NCBI GenBank assembly: GCA_965220305.1
Contig: OZ244817.1
Span: 372,001 to 436,000 of the forward strand
DNA: 64,000 nucleotides
DNA from: G965220305 sp965220305
GTDB lineage: Bacteria > Chloroflexota > Dehalococcoidia > Lucifugimonadales > UBA3495
Reading direction: 5' to 3'
Shown in pieces: positions 26,806 to 38,327 of the stretch; position 1 is the stretch's first letter; every line of letters starts with the position of its first letter. Position numbers and translations under genes: made by a program. The notes beneath the pieces were generated by a model. The model searched no databases, had not been told where the DNA came from, and saw only the letters and a list, made by a program, of their open reading frames with translations.

Positions 26806-28434
26806 ACTTCGAGGACCTTGATTGCCGACAACGCCAAGTCGTTGATGCTGTCGTCCACTCTGATGACAGTATGCTTGTGTTGGGCGGACCAGGGACCGGA
26901 AAGACGACGACGGCTCTGTGGTCGGCGAGAGCCTACCTAGAGAACTCGGAGGAGAGCCCGTCGCCGCGCGCGCTCTTTTTGACCTTCTCTCGTTCTGCGG
27001 TCGGCCAGATCATGGCCCGTTCTCCGGGTGTGATGTCAGGGTACGAAGACAGAGTCGAAGTTACCACGTTTCACGCCTTGGCTTATCGTCTGATCGGTTC
27101 ATTTGGCCGTTACGCGGGGTACGGCACTACTCTCCCTTCTGTTCAAACGGAGGCGCGCGGGAAGCTGTTGGGGTACGATAATAGCAAGCTCCGGTACAAC
27201 GACCTTATTCCAGGGGCCTTGGCAATCCTTGAGCGCAGTCCCCACGTCAGGCAGATTCTTGGCAATAGGTGGGGTCTGGTCATATGCGACGAGGCCCAAC
27301 ACCAACGAAATACAGTGGGACTTTCTCCTGCGCCTTGCTTCGAGAAAGCTACTCCTGCTGGGCGACCCAAATCAGATGATCTATACGTTTATTCCTGGAG
27401 TCTCGCCAGAGAGATTTCGTAAGATGCGGGAGTGGGCGGACCGGAAAATTGAACTTAACCCCAGGTCCCACAGAGACCCGTCAGGGGCGATCCCGGCGCT
27501 GGCTGAGGCCGTACGCCAGCGGCAGTTCCAAGACGATGCCGTTTTGAACGCCTTGAGAGATGAACGTCTGGCCATACACTTCGATACAGACGAGGAGGAC
27601 GTCCCCGATCTGATCTCTGACATCATAAAAACCGTAAGGCTGCGGGGCTCCCGAGATGTCGTCATCTTCGTACACTCCAACACCGCAGTCGCCGAACTTG
27701 CGGAGCAGCTCGAAGAAGCCGGGATCAATTACGTGTTGATTGGGATACCGGAGGCGTACTCTGAGGCGCTCGGGTCCATGGCTGCTCAATGCGCCTTCGC
27801 CCTGGGCCTGGCCTCCGACGAGGACGTGCGCAGGTCGCTAGGTTTGTTCTTAACCGCTAGCATGAGAAGGGCCAGGGCTCCCTTGATAGCGCGGGCACTG
27901 GTCGGGAAGGCGCCATTACCTGAACTGGTTGACCAAGCGGTGCAAAGACTCGAGGACTCGCTGATGGAGGCAAGCCAAGGCACAGTTGGGGACCTAGCCG
28001 AGATCGCCGTCAAATCTTGGGAGGGCATCGGAATTCAGTCCAGCTATCGCCCTTGGCGCAATGCCTCAACCCACTTCAACCGTTTGATTAGGCCTATTCA
28101 GCATATGTCGGCCTCGGTTGAATCCTTGGGGCAGCTGCTTGAAGTGGTTGAGCATAGCCAAGTAGAAGCTCTAATCGACCGGGATTACTCGGAGCAAGGC
28201 CGCATTAAGCTGATGAACTATCACCAGACCAAGGGGCGTGAGGCCGACACTGTGGTTCACCTTTTCCGGCCGGATGACTATTTCGGTAAGGAAAAGGAAC
28301 CTTATGAAGAAACGTCGCGGCTGCTCAATGTAGCCATTTCGCGCGGTAAGCAGCAGGTTGTTATCATCCTGCCCTCAAGCCCTCACCCGTTGGTCGAACC
28401 GTTCCTCGCCCTAAGGGACTATCAGGCCAAATGA
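26802..28434 (+). pseudogene. gajB: GajB-like UvrD-type helicase with frameshift
   Basis: Superfamily 1 helicase, the GajB partner. About 543 codons. The first frame has MNFEDLDCRQRQVVDA (Q motif), Walker A GGPGTGKTTTAL, FLTFSRSAVGQI (Ia) and ends at VICDEAQ (motif II). The sequence then continues in another frame with TNEIQWDFLL, LLLGDPNQMIY (III), NYHQTKGREADTVV (V) and LLNVAISRGKQQVVI (VI). The canonical join would read DEAQDTNEIQ, so two bases appear deleted near 27296. The start overlaps the gajA stop. This is a real lesion rather than a homopolymer slip. A Gabija identity is favoured by the gajA partner. Confidence 0.82.
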
Positions 28435-28728
28435 TTTAGGGATCTAGTCCAAGGATTCCTGTGTGCGCAGCGCTAGTAGTCCGAAATCTTTGAAATGAAG
28501 AGTAACCGAGATTGGCGCGAGCACCCCACGATACTTGGGAAAATGTTGCTCTCCACCAAAACGCCTGCTCTTCATACCATCATTTCAACGCTGTTGGACC
28601 ACTAGAGTACAGTCGCCCACCTACCTACGGATTCACGGAGCGACTGGGCTAGCTGGACGGCTATTCCATATACGTTCGATTTAATGCCAAGCAAGTTGTA
28701 GAATCTGATGCCCCACCCTGGTCAGGCC

Positions 28729-29160
28729 ATGGTCGTCAAAACCTTCAGCTACACCGGCAAATACATGGCTCGGCGTCTGTTTGAGGTGGACCCCATCGGT
28801 TGGATCAGGGTGTCGGGGTGAAGACTCTTACGCGAAACCCTGTGCAGGAGGACCCTATCGGAGGGCGGGTAATGGTGGCAACCCGGGACTTTTCCGACCC
28901 GCAGGGGTTGCGGCGGTCTATGCAGGGGGAGGGCGTTCTCTACAACACCTACTGGATATGGTTTGGTCACCGACTAAGACGTTCGAGTAGGCAGTGGAGA
29001 AGCCAATCTGCTTTTCGTAGCTCCTTCCCAAGGGGGAGTCAGGAGGATCGTCCACTTCTCGGCGGCTAACGCCTCATCGGTGGGTCCCAACTTACCCCGG
29101 CTGGCCGGGAGGTTACTGCACGACGTTGCGCTCACCCATGATGAGGTGGCCGGGGCCTGA
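28729..29160 (+). pseudogene. Decayed NAD(P)-binding epimerase/NmrA-like gene
   Basis: Pieces of one NAD-dependent epimerase or NmrA-like protein appear in shifting frames: TGKYMARRLFE, then GVKTLTRNPVQEDPIGGRV and ATRDFSDPQGLRRSMQG, GVLYNTYWIWFGH, then VRRIVHFSAANASS, ending at a TGA at 29160. The N-terminal dinucleotide-binding Gly motif is missing and there are several stops and shifts, so it is dead. It shows that the stretch right of the Gabija locus is decayed older sequence. Confidence 0.75.
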
Positions 29161-29484
29161 TGGCGGGGTTCTCGACTTATGGTTTGGGGGAGTGCATGTG
29201 TCCGAACTGAGTCCGAACTCCTACCAAGACCGCCGATCAAGAATTTTACACGACTTGGGGTAGGAAATTTCGACTATTCTCCGTCGGGCGAGTGCCGTGG
29301 GAGAGGTTTCTCGGGTGGGATTAGGGCTTCGCTAGATACCTTTCGAAGTGGAAAACGCACTCAGTCAATCAATGTCAGCTCTTCTATGGAGCATGGAGAA
29401 CGTGCTGCGTTGAAGAATTCACCTGCAGAACTCGCACTCTTCGGTTGCGGGAAATCGAGTGGGATGATGTGCCCGGATCCTTCC
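29161..29484. other. Stretch without a recognised gene
   Basis: About 320 bases between the epimerase relic and the MITE-like element. A 134-codon open frame covers it but reads into the MITE repeats, has an odd composition and no ribosome binding site, so I do not call it. Confidence 0.35.
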
Positions 29485-29622
29485 CTAATACTACAACGAC
29501 GGTTAATCAATTTGGTGGGAGATCACTTGTCGGAGAGTAAGGCAGCAAGGCTGTTGACCTCCTTGCGGGGCGTCCTGAAATAGCGCTCAAGGTCCATTTC
29601 CGGCAAACCGTCGTTGTAGTAC

Positions 29623-29625
<3 letters not shown>
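29485..29625. repeat. MITE-like element with 20-base inverted ends
   Basis: A 141-base unit. Left end 29485-29504 (CTAATACTACAACGACGGTT) and the inverse complement of the right end 29606-29625 differ at one base. The outer CTAA/CTAG fit the YTAR target rule of IS701-type elements, and the inner ends start TACTACA like the IS701 copy at 54,348. About 100 internal bases have no full gene. The right-hand CTAG contains the TA used by the neighbouring IS630. Confidence 0.7.
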
Positions 29626-30900
<1,275 letters not shown>

Positions 30901-30942
30901 GACGTTGACATTAGGTATGGTTTTTGTACTTTGAATGACAAG

Positions 30943-31443
30943 ATGTTGCCATTGAATGCTAAATCGTCGACGCAAGTCCCCGGTCTGTTCACCTCGGGGG
31001 AGGTGCAGAGGATTGTTGGGTTGACCCAGCGACAGTTGGGATATTGGGATGATACCGCATTGGCGCGCCCTCATGGGCGTCCCGCGCATGGCAGTGGTAG
31101 CCGGCGGCTATACACCTTGTTAGACGTAATGCAGCTCAAGCTTATCCTTCGCCTACGTCAAGCTGGTTTATCCCTTCAGAAAATACGTCAAGCGCTATTG
31201 AACCTATATGACTTGGCGGATGAACCTGCACCACTCACCGAACTTGACGTTGTCACTGACGGGCGCCGAATCCTGATCAGGAGGTCGAATGACCAGTTCC
31301 TGGACCCTCTTGCTCGGCAGTACGTTTTGCGACTTCTCTTGGCCGACCTGATGTCCGAAATCGAGAGACAAGTGGCAGCATCCCCGCAGGACGGAATCAG
31401 CCATGGGGTTGAAGGGATCAGCCTAGCGGGGGTGCCCCTGTGA
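30943..31443 (+). CDS. MerR-type regulator, first gene of methyltransferase operon
   Basis: About 166 residues. An N-terminal winged-helix HTH reads FTSGEVQRIVGLTQRQLGYWD...GSRRLYTLLDVMQLKLI, the MerR pattern, followed by LRLRQAGLSLQKIRQALLNL. The C-terminal region has no Cys-rich metal site, so the signal is not a metal. ATG at 30943 is likely; an in-frame TTG at 30931 is possible. Its TGA overlaps the GTG of the methyltransferase gene (GTGA), so it is translationally coupled and probably autoregulates the three-gene operon. Confidence 0.82.
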   Translation: MLPLNAKSSTQVPGLFTSGEVQRIVGLTQRQLGYWDDTALARPHGRPAHGSGSRRLYTLLDVMQLKLILRLRQAGLSLQKIRQALLNLYDLADEPAPLTELDVVTDGRRILIRRSNDQFLDPLARQYVLRLLLADLMSEIERQVAASPQDGISHGVEGISLAGVPL

Positions 31444-34412
31444 TAGGTACCACATTGGCAATGGTGTTCGATGCCCTTGAGTACCAGGGCGATCAAGGGC
31501 TGGTAACGGTCGATACGCCATATATAGGGGATGGACGCGCCTACATTTGGCAGGAAATCCGTGAAAAATTCGCGATGGACGCTGCCTATTTCCATGGCAA
31601 TGTGCCAGTAGTTTACTTCAAGGAACTCCAATCCGTTGATGACGAATACTTGCGACGTCTGCATCGCTCGCTTTGGAACCACAATCGGGCTCCGTTGCTG
31701 ATCGCCGTCCTGCCGCAAGAGGTCCGGGTTTACAATTGCTTTGCCCCACCCCAGCGTAGCGCAGACCAATTGATGCTCGGAAATGCTACCCCGCTCAAGC
31801 AGGCGATTCGGCAAGTTTCTGATGTCCTTTCACTAAGGCAGGAGTTGTCCGAGTATGGACGACGGGAGATAGTGGCGGGTCGATTTGTGCGAGCCGAGCA
31901 AGGCGGGTTCAACCGAGAGCACCGAGTAGACAAACGTTTGCTAGAAAATCTCAGGCAGGTGCGGCGGCGTCTGATCAAGGATGGATTATCCGAGTCGGTA
32001 GCTAATAGTCTCTTGGGAAGGTCAATATTCGTTCGTTATCTTGAAGACCGAGAAGTTATAAACGCAGACTATTTTCGTGGGTTCTCCAGTGGGTCTTCAT
32101 TCCATGCCTTATTGAACGGGTCACTTGCCGAAACCTACCGACTATTCGAAGAATTAGCCGACCGTTTCAACGGCGATCTGTTTCCCATCAATCGCCCGGA
32201 ACGAGACCAGGTCAAGTTGAAACATCTTCACCTCTTAGGACGTTTTCTAGGTGGTGAAGAGGTAACTTCTGGCCAGATGTATTTCTGGGCTTATGACTTC
32301 AAATACATTCCAATTGAATTGATCAGCGCCATCTATGAAACGTTTCTTGACGAGGAGAGGAATCAGGCCAGTGCCTACTATACACCCCCGGAAATCGTTG
32401 ATTACGTTCTTAATGAGGTACTTCCTTTCGAGGCGGGAGCGCAGACCATCAAAATTCTAGACCCGGCATGTGGCTCGGGAATATTCCTTGTGGAAGCGTA
32501 TCGCCGGTTGGTCATGCTCCACCGCCATGCCCGTGGGGATCAAAATCTTAGTTTTGACGAGCTTCGCGACCTGTTAACGGGGTGTATCCATGGCATAGAC
32601 CTAAACGAGGAGGCGATCCAAGTCGCAGCGTTCAGTTGTTACTTGGCACTCTTGGAATTCCTAGAACCCAAGAGCATCTGGGAAGAAGTACGGTTTCCGA
32701 CGCTGAAGGGCATCAATTTGTTCGTCAATGACTTTTTCGATTTGGATGCTCCGTTCAACGAGAGGCTGTATGACATCATAGTAGGGAATCCACCTTGGCA
32801 GAGCAGGCTGACTGCCAAGGCGACCGACTATGTCAGGAAGAATAATCACCCGATCGGTGATAAGCAGATCGCACAAGCTTTTCTATGGCGTGCTCCGACA
32901 CTGCTTGCTGAACAAGGTCGCGTGAGCTTGCTGGCTCCCAGCAAAGGAGTGCTGTTCAATAATAATGGACCAAACCTGAAATTCCGGCAACAATTCTTCA
33001 TGACCAATCAAGTGACCCAGGTTGTCGATTTTTCGGCTTTGCGACACTCGCTCTTCCGCCAGGCTGTTGGCCCGATGGTTGCCGTCTCTTATAGAACGCC
33101 GTCGGGCGACGATAGCGAGCGTAACAGTTTCATGTACCTTAACCCACACCCCTCTCCGATGTCTGAAGCATTGGCCGGCGTGGTAGTGTTCGGGGACGAA
33201 GTGAGGCGGTTTTCAGCTAACCAGGCTGCTAGCCATCCGTACATATGGAAGGTGGCCTTATGGGGGACCCCACGTGATCTGACCTTGATTGATGATCTAT
33301 GCGAGCGTTTCCCATCGCTCGAAAGGGTAGCTCAAAGTCGTCGTTGGCAGATCCGTGCAGGCCTAATAGTAAAGGGTCGTGGTGTCAGACACGTTCCCGA
33401 ACTTGGGGCAATGCGCTATGTGCCGGTAGATTCAGTTCGACCATTTCATGTTACCTCTAGCCCAGAGGAGCGAATAGACAGCGAAGATTTTCATCGGCCG
33501 CGTAACATAGAAACTTACCGGGGGCCGCATGTTTTGATCCGTCGGGGTGTGATGACAGGTGGTGTTCTGGCTTCGGTTTTTATGCGAGATGATGCGGTAT
33601 TTACCAATGGAATATTCAGCATAGCAGGGCCTCCCGAGGACACGGAAAATCTGAAGATCATGTGTGCTTACATCAACTCTTCATTAGCTCGTTATTACCA
33701 GTTTTTGACGGCCAGCCAATGGGGGGTTGAGCGTGATGAAATCTTGTTGACGGAGCACAAGAGTCTCCCATGTGCGATCCCTGTGGCAGACACGGGACTC
33801 TCACGCAGAATAGTGGACCTCGTTGACCGAATACAAGAATCCAGCGGCGGATGGCATTGGCAGTCAGAACTTGATGAATTCGTATACGAGGCCTATGGCG
33901 TGACCTCGCATGAGCAGCAAACAATAGAGGACTTTCTGAGAATGGACATGGAGCGCCACTACAATGGTTCAGGGTCGAATGCATTCGAGGCACCAACTAC
34001 AGTCGAGTTGACTTCATATGCGCAAGCCTTTGCAGATGTATTCGAGGCGACCACCGGAGGGAACAGAGCGCTGGTGCCGACCGTGTACGAAGGAACTCCC
34101 CCATACCGAGCAATTTCGTTTCGTCTTGCCCCAGGGGATGCGCCTAGACGACACCAAAACACAGCGTCTGAGCCAGAGCTTGATAGTCTCTTGGTGAACA
34201 TGGAGCGAATCGTGACCGAACAACACGCCCAGAGTTTGTATTTCCGAAGGAACATAAAGGTTTATGAAGCTGATGTGTTTCATATTGTGAAACCTGCGGA
34301 ACGCCGGTTCTGGACAAGATCAGCGGCATACAACGATGCCGACGAGACGATCGTCGAGCTACTCCGTTCGCTCTCTCCCGGCAGCAACGGAGGAGCGGCT
34401 CATTCCATATGA
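31440..34412 (+). CDS. N6-adenine DNA methyltransferase (gamma class), 990 residues
   Basis: Large SAM-dependent DNA methylase. Motif X-like YYTPPEIVDYV is at 313-323, motif I DPACGSG at 341-347 and motif IV NPPW at 450-453, the order of Eco57I/HsdM-like enzymes. The first 310 residues are an unassigned domain containing LLENLRQVRRRLI and RSIFVRYLEDREVI, common in type IIG-like enzymes. Residues about 620-990 should hold the target recognition part (YRGPHVLIRRGV, TNGIFSIAG). No PD-(D/E)XK site is obvious in it. GTG start overlaps the regulator stop, and its stop overlaps the next ATG. The codon use is visibly AT-richer than in the purine genes, suggesting transfer. Confidence 0.88.
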   Translation: MIGTTLAMVFDALEYQGDQGLVTVDTPYIGDGRAYIWQEIREKFAMDAAYFHGNVPVVYFKELQSVDDEYLRRLHRSLWNHNRAPLLIAVLPQEVRVYNCFAPPQRSADQLMLGNATPLKQAIRQVSDVLSLRQELSEYGRREIVAGRFVRAEQGGFNREHRVDKRLLENLRQVRRRLIKDGLSESVANSLLGRSIFVRYLEDREVINADYFRGFSSGSSFHALLNGSLAETYRLFEELADRFNGDLFPINRPERDQVKLKHLHLLGRFLGGEEVTSGQMYFWAYDFKYIPIELISAIYETFLDEERNQASAYYTPPEIVDYVLNEVLPFEAGAQTIKILDPACGSGIFLVEAYRRLVMLHRHARGDQNLSFDELRDLLTGCIHGIDLNEEAIQVAAFSCYLALLEFLEPKSIWEEVRFPTLKGINLFVNDFFDLDAPFNERLYDIIVGNPPWQSRLTAKATDYVRKNNHPIGDKQIAQAFLWRAPTLLAEQGRVSLLAPSKGVLFNNNGPNLKFRQQFFMTNQVTQVVDFSALRHSLFRQAVGPMVAVSYRTPSGDDSERNSFMYLNPHPSPMSEALAGVVVFGDEVRRFSANQAASHPYIWKVALWGTPRDLTLIDDLCERFPSLERVAQSRRWQIRAGLIVKGRGVRHVPELGAMRYVPVDSVRPFHVTSSPEERIDSEDFHRPRNIETYRGPHVLIRRGVMTGGVLASVFMRDDAVFTNGIFSIAGPPEDTENLKIMCAYINSSLARYYQFLTASQWGVERDEILLTEHKSLPCAIPVADTGLSRRIVDLVDRIQESSGGWHWQSELDEFVYEAYGVTSHEQQTIEDFLRMDMERHYNGSGSNAFEAPTTVELTSYAQAFADVFEATTGGNRALVPTVYEGTPPYRAISFRLAPGDAPRRHQNTASEPELDSLLVNMERIVTEQHAQSLYFRRNIKVYEADVFHIVKPAERRFWTRSAAYNDADETIVELLRSLSPGSNGGAAHSI

Positions 34413-35089
34413 CTCCGGAATTTCGAGATCCCGCGTTAGGCTCGCCCGCTCCTCTAGCTCGCCAGGTATCCGTCGAAATTGAGAGGGCAATCCTCCGGCT
34501 TGTTGTGGATGGCTTCGAGCGGTGGCGGGCCGGAGGGTTCAAGCGCGCCGGAGATCACGAGGACGACTTTACCGTTCGCGTGTTCGCGTGCATGAAGGAC
34601 ATACGGCGTGAGCGAAACATGGCCCTAGTCCCGCATTATCAGCATGTGGTACCTTCAGACGAAATGTTAGAGGGTCAGGCAGACCCAGCCCGTGCGCCGC
34701 GCATCGACATAACTATTTCATGGGATTTGTTCGCCGAGGATGCGTATCTCAGCATTGAGTGCAAGCGACTTGCGTCGGATGATTTGGCGCGCCTTTACGT
34801 CGTGTTTGGCATCGACAGGTTCGTGCGGGGGTACTATGGTGCGAAAGCACAAACAGGGGCCATGGTAGGTTATCTTATTCGCGGCACTCCTGGGCCAGTG
34901 CTTGAGCGCGTCAATTATCACGTCCGTAGGGCTCCTGCGATGGGTGCAACACACGCCTTGATGCAGTCGAATGCTATAGGTTGGATTAACACCGTGTTTG
35001 AATCGAATCACTCAAGACTTCCCCCGCATCAAACAATTCGTCTTACCCATCTCTTTTTTGATATGAACGGTATGGGCCCTCAAGCTTAG
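34409..35089 (+). CDS. Putative PD-(D/E)XK nuclease, third gene of the operon
   Basis: 226 residues, not matched to a named family. Residues 98-119 read RIDITISWDLFAEDAYLSIECK when the pieces are joined, giving Asp100, Glu117 and Lys119: a classic D-x(n)-ExK nuclease core with hydrophobic strands around it. The N-terminal helices (IERAILRLVVDGFERW, EDDFTVRVF) fit the alpha/beta fold. ATGA overlap with the methyltransferase stop shows tight coupling, so a restriction partner is the natural reading. The nuclease call is inference from the motif; no cleavage data follow from sequence. Confidence 0.7.
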   Translation: MTPEFRDPALGSPAPLARQVSVEIERAILRLVVDGFERWRAGGFKRAGDHEDDFTVRVFACMKDIRRERNMALVPHYQHVVPSDEMLEGQADPARAPRIDITISWDLFAEDAYLSIECKRLASDDLARLYVVFGIDRFVRGYYGAKAQTGAMVGYLIRGTPGPVLERVNYHVRRAPAMGATHALMQSNAIGWINTVFESNHSRLPPHQTIRLTHLFFDMNGMGPQA

Positions 35090-35598
35090 GGTTGTGAGCA
35101 GCCATGCCCCGCTCAATCTCCTCGCTAACTGAGGTGGACCCGATTATTTGGCCAGAATCAGGGCCGAGTTGAGTGAGAGTCCCGCTGGTCGTGCCGATGA
35201 TACCGACACCGGCGCCAGCGACAGTCTTGGCCACTGGAGGCGAGACCATTGCCGATTGAGTTGCCTGTGCGGCACCGACTTGGATCCGCCTGTCCATACT
35301 CTCCACACCATCTAGATCTAGACCATCCATCGCATCTGGGTCCAGAACTACCGCCGACACCACATCATCAGGGCCGCGGTGGCCGCTGGGGGCATTGCCG
35401 AGGTCAAACCTGGACCCGGCCAGGCAGTGGCCCCGTCTCGGGGAGCGCTCTTTACTGAGTGAAACCGGTCGCCCCAATACTGACCCGATGTGTGCCAACA
35501 CCCTGCGCCAATTCTGGGCATCGCTGGTAGCATCGGACTCCTTATGGTTGGCGATTTGCGGATGTGACCGCTCAACAAGAAACCTCATTGGAGGAAGC
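35090..35598. other. Stretch with no confident gene
   Basis: About 510 bases between the nuclease gene and the DUF429-like gene. A long minus-strand open frame (35043-35726) crosses it but overlaps real genes at both ends and has odd, low-complexity composition (repeated Val-Gly-Ala), so it is not called. Confidence 0.35.
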
Positions 35599-36477
35599 AT
35601 GCCGTTATTCAAGGGATACGTGGCGGTCGATTGGTCATCCAAAGCTAGACGCGCGCGTGGCAAAGATAGCGTTTGGATCGCCGTCTGCAATGATTGTGGA
35701 CCTCCGGAACTTGAGAACCCCGCCACTCGTCAGGAGGCGATGACTCGTATCCAGACGCTGCTGAGTAATGCGACAAAGGAGAACCGCCGGCTACTATGCG
35801 GGTTTGACTTTCCGTTCGGATATCCCGAGGGCACAGCACGGATGCTGACCGGCCGTGAAAGCTGGGAGGCCGTCTGGAAGCGGATTGCCCAGGTCATCAA
35901 GGATTGTCCCAATAACAGGAATAACCGCTTTGATGCGGCGGCAGATCTGAACGCGCGCTTCCACGGCGATGGACCGTTCTGGGGCAACGGACTGAGGCGT
36001 GATATCCTGGGCCTTCCGAGACGAAGACCGCGGTTCGGCTGGGGAGAGAATCTGCCGCGCAGACTTCGATACGCCGAGTTCGTGGTTCCGAGGGCACAGG
36101 AGGTTTGGAAACTCTCTGGTGCGGGGTCGGTCGGCGGGCAGGCGCTGACCGGGATCGCCGCGCTGCAAGAGTTGCGCCGTTGTAGTGGCGCGCAAGTCTG
36201 GCCGTTCGAGACGCTCGGAGAGGGATGTTGCCACGTACTGGCGGAGATCTATCCGTCGCTGATCGAACCTTGCCCTGGGGATGATGTGCTGGACGCGCGC
36301 CAGGTCAAAGCAGTGGCGGAGGCACTTCAGGAGCTCGACAACTCGGGAGAATTGGAGCAGCACCTCCGTGCACCGAGCGAGATGCCTGCTTGCGTTATCA
36401 ATGAAGAGGGACTGATCTTGGGGATGCAAGATCCGGAGGGATTCCGGGCGGCGGCGCAGGCAACACCCTGTCGCTGA
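35599..36477 (+). CDS. DUF429-like RNase-H-fold protein
   Basis: 292 residues. The start YVAVDWSSKARR (first strand with Asp), the CGFDFPFGYPEG segment and a C-terminal DDVLDARQVKAVAEAL (Asp-rich) resemble DUF429-type proteins with an RNase-H-like fold, sometimes mislabelled CbiG. ATG at 35599 behind GGAGG is preferred over the longer open frame. Its biochemical role is unknown. It lies between the methyltransferase operon and IS630 copy B. Confidence 0.65.
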   Translation: MPLFKGYVAVDWSSKARRARGKDSVWIAVCNDCGPPELENPATRQEAMTRIQTLLSNATKENRRLLCGFDFPFGYPEGTARMLTGRESWEAVWKRIAQVIKDCPNNRNNRFDAAADLNARFHGDGPFWGNGLRRDILGLPRRRPRFGWGENLPRRLRYAEFVVPRAQEVWKLSGAGSVGGQALTGIAALQELRRCSGAQVWPFETLGEGCCHVLAEIYPSLIEPCPGDDVLDARQVKAVAEALQELDNSGELEQHLRAPSEMPACVINEEGLILGMQDPEGFRAAAQATPCR

Positions 36478-36737
36478 ACCGGTCCGGTCATTGGAGTCGA
36501 CCACCTGTTAGCGTTGGCCGTAAGGGCCCGTTGAAGAGTTGACACAAGAGCAGGCTCGGGCTAATCCCGGGTTAAAATAGGGTGCAGTCCACCAAGCTGG
36601 ACTTCTTATATCCGAACTTCCCACCGAAAAGTTCGCAATTCGGTACGCTCAGGCCCACCAAACTGGACAAAATCAAGAACCTTTATACGTCAGACGCAAT
36701 AGCAACGGAAAACTCAGATACTCGTGGGCGGTCGGCC
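36478..36737. repeat. Intergenic with IS3-end-like repeats
   Basis: Holds GTGCAGTCCACCAAGCTGGAC near 36581 and CCACCAAACTGGACAAAATC near 36654, plus CCCACCGAAAAGTTCG near 36620. Close copies of the second lie near 42,150 (inverted) and 49,428, and of the third near 50,724. They look like remnants of insertion sequence ends, IS3-like in flavour. Confidence 0.5.
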
Positions 36738-37960
36738 TAGTACTCGGTCAATCTTGGTTTTGAGGGTGGCAGCGGTGATTGACTGGTAGTGCTAATCTTT
36801 GGGTAATTGGTGTTGCTGTGAGGTGGTGGTGTGGTCAGGGAGAAATTTGCGGTCCGGCTGACGCCGGAGGAGCGCAACCAACTGGAGCATATGGTCCGGG
36901 CGGGGAAGAGTTCAGCTAGGGTTACGACCCGGGCCCGCATCCTGCTCAAGACCGACGAGGGCTGGCCAGCGCCCAAGGTGGCCCAAGCTCTGGATGTGGC
37001 CGAGGGCACGGTGTTCCGCATCAAGCGGCGCTTCGCCGAGGACGGGTTGGACGGGGCGCTCAGGGACCGGACCCAACCCCACCGGTACCGCAAGCTGGAC
37101 GACCGGGGCGAAGCCCATCTCATCGCCCTGGCCTGCAGCCCGGCCCCCGAGGGCCACGACCACTGGAATCTGCCCCTGCTGGCGGACCGGATGGTGGAGT
37201 TGGGAGTGGTCGAGTCCCTGTCCCACGAGACGGTGCGCCTGCACCTGAAAAAAACGCCCTCAAACCGTGGCAGAAGAAGCAGTGGTGCATTCCCAAGGTG
37301 AGCGCCGACTTCGTGGCCAACATGGAGGATGTCCTGGATTTGTACGCCGAACCCTTTGACCCCCAAAGGCCGGTGGTCTGCTTCGACGAGACATCCACCC
37401 AGTTGCTGGCCGACGCCCGGCCGCCCCTTCCGGTGGAGCCGGGACAACCCAGGAGGGAGAATTACGAGTACCGGCGGGAGGGCACCCGCAACCTGTTCCT
37501 GGCCTGCGAGCCCCTGGCAGGCTGGCGGCACGTGGCGGTTACCCAGCGGCGCACCACCGAGGACTTCGCCCATCAGATGCGCTGGCTGGTGGATGAAGCG
37601 TACCCCCGGATACCCGTAATCCGGGTGGTTCTGGACAATTTGAACACCCATCGCCAGGCGTCGCTGTACCAGACCTTTCCGGCGGGAGCGGCGCGGCGCA
37701 TCGCCAGGAGACTGGAGTTTCACTACACCCCCAAGCATGGCAGTTGGCTGAATATGGCGGAGATCGAGTTCAGCATCTTCTCCCGCAGTTGCCTGAGGCA
37801 GCGTCTCCCGGACGAGGAATCCCTCTGCCGGGAGGTCCACGCCTTGGAACTGGAGCGAAACGAAGCTCAAGCCCGCATCAACTGGCGCTTCAGCATCCAG
37901 GATGCCAGAACCAAACTCCACCGCCTCTATCCCCTCAATTCCTGACTTGACCGACTACTA
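36738..37960 (+). mobile_element. IS630-family element, copy B
   Basis: Inverted ends GTACTCGGTCAA (left) and GTAGTCGGTCAA (right, complement) lie inside flanking TA at 36738-36739 and 37959-37960. The transposase is close to copy A in sequence and shares its two-frame structure. It has cut into or landed beside a different transposase gene, whose 5' part remains at 37,961-38,156. Confidence 0.87.
36831..37945 (+). CDS. IS630 transposase B, two frames joined by -1 shift
   Basis: Frame 1 (36831-37301, GTG start) carries the HTH region; frame 2 (ending 37945) carries CFDETSTQL, VLDNLNTH and HGSWLNMAEIE, the DDE triad. An A7C heptamer at 37248-37255 occupies the same place as in copy A and would give the join KKNALKPWQKKQW. 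The C-terminus ends HRLYPLNS before the right end, so unlike copy A it keeps its own stop. This copy looks the more complete. Confidence 0.87.
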
Positions 37961-38156
37961 GTCGTTTGGCGGCATAGCGGTAGAAGTCCCCTTCACTCCG
38001 GAAGCGCCCCCACTGGCTGAAGATGACCAGGGTAATCACTTCGCTTACGCTGAGCGAAGCCTTGGGGCCGGGGGTAGGCTCGGGAAGGGATTGATACTTG
38101 CAGAAATCATCTACGGTGACATAGAGTATCGTCAGGAAGGTGTCCACATCTCCCAT
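37961..38156 (-). pseudogene. Truncated DDE transposase, N-terminal fragment
   Basis: About 65 residues starting MGDVDTFLTILYVTVDDFCK and including SLSVSEVITLVIFSQWGRF and EGDFYRYAAKRL, the N-terminal pattern of an IS4/IS982-like transposase. IS630 copy B cuts it off, and no continuation is visible left of copy B. A relic. Confidence 0.7.
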
Positions 38157-38327
38157 AGCTTAGCCTCTTTCTTGATAGGTTAGAAGCTAACTATCGGCTA
38201 TGGCCACCTTCCTTATCAATTGTTAGTTTACAATTCACACCAAGCGTTTAAGTCCCGGGTACGCCACCGCGAATTGTTGCCTGATTTAGTTGGTAAATCA
38301 ATCCCATATGCAAGGAGGGGAGACCAC

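Noticed and set aside
29179..29583. 134-codon open frame before IS630 copy A
   Set aside because: Reads into the MITE-like inverted repeat and shows no protein-like pattern.
35043..35726. 227-codon minus-strand open frame
   Set aside because: Overlaps the ends of two better genes, has low-complexity composition and no start site. It could be a relic but I cannot support it.
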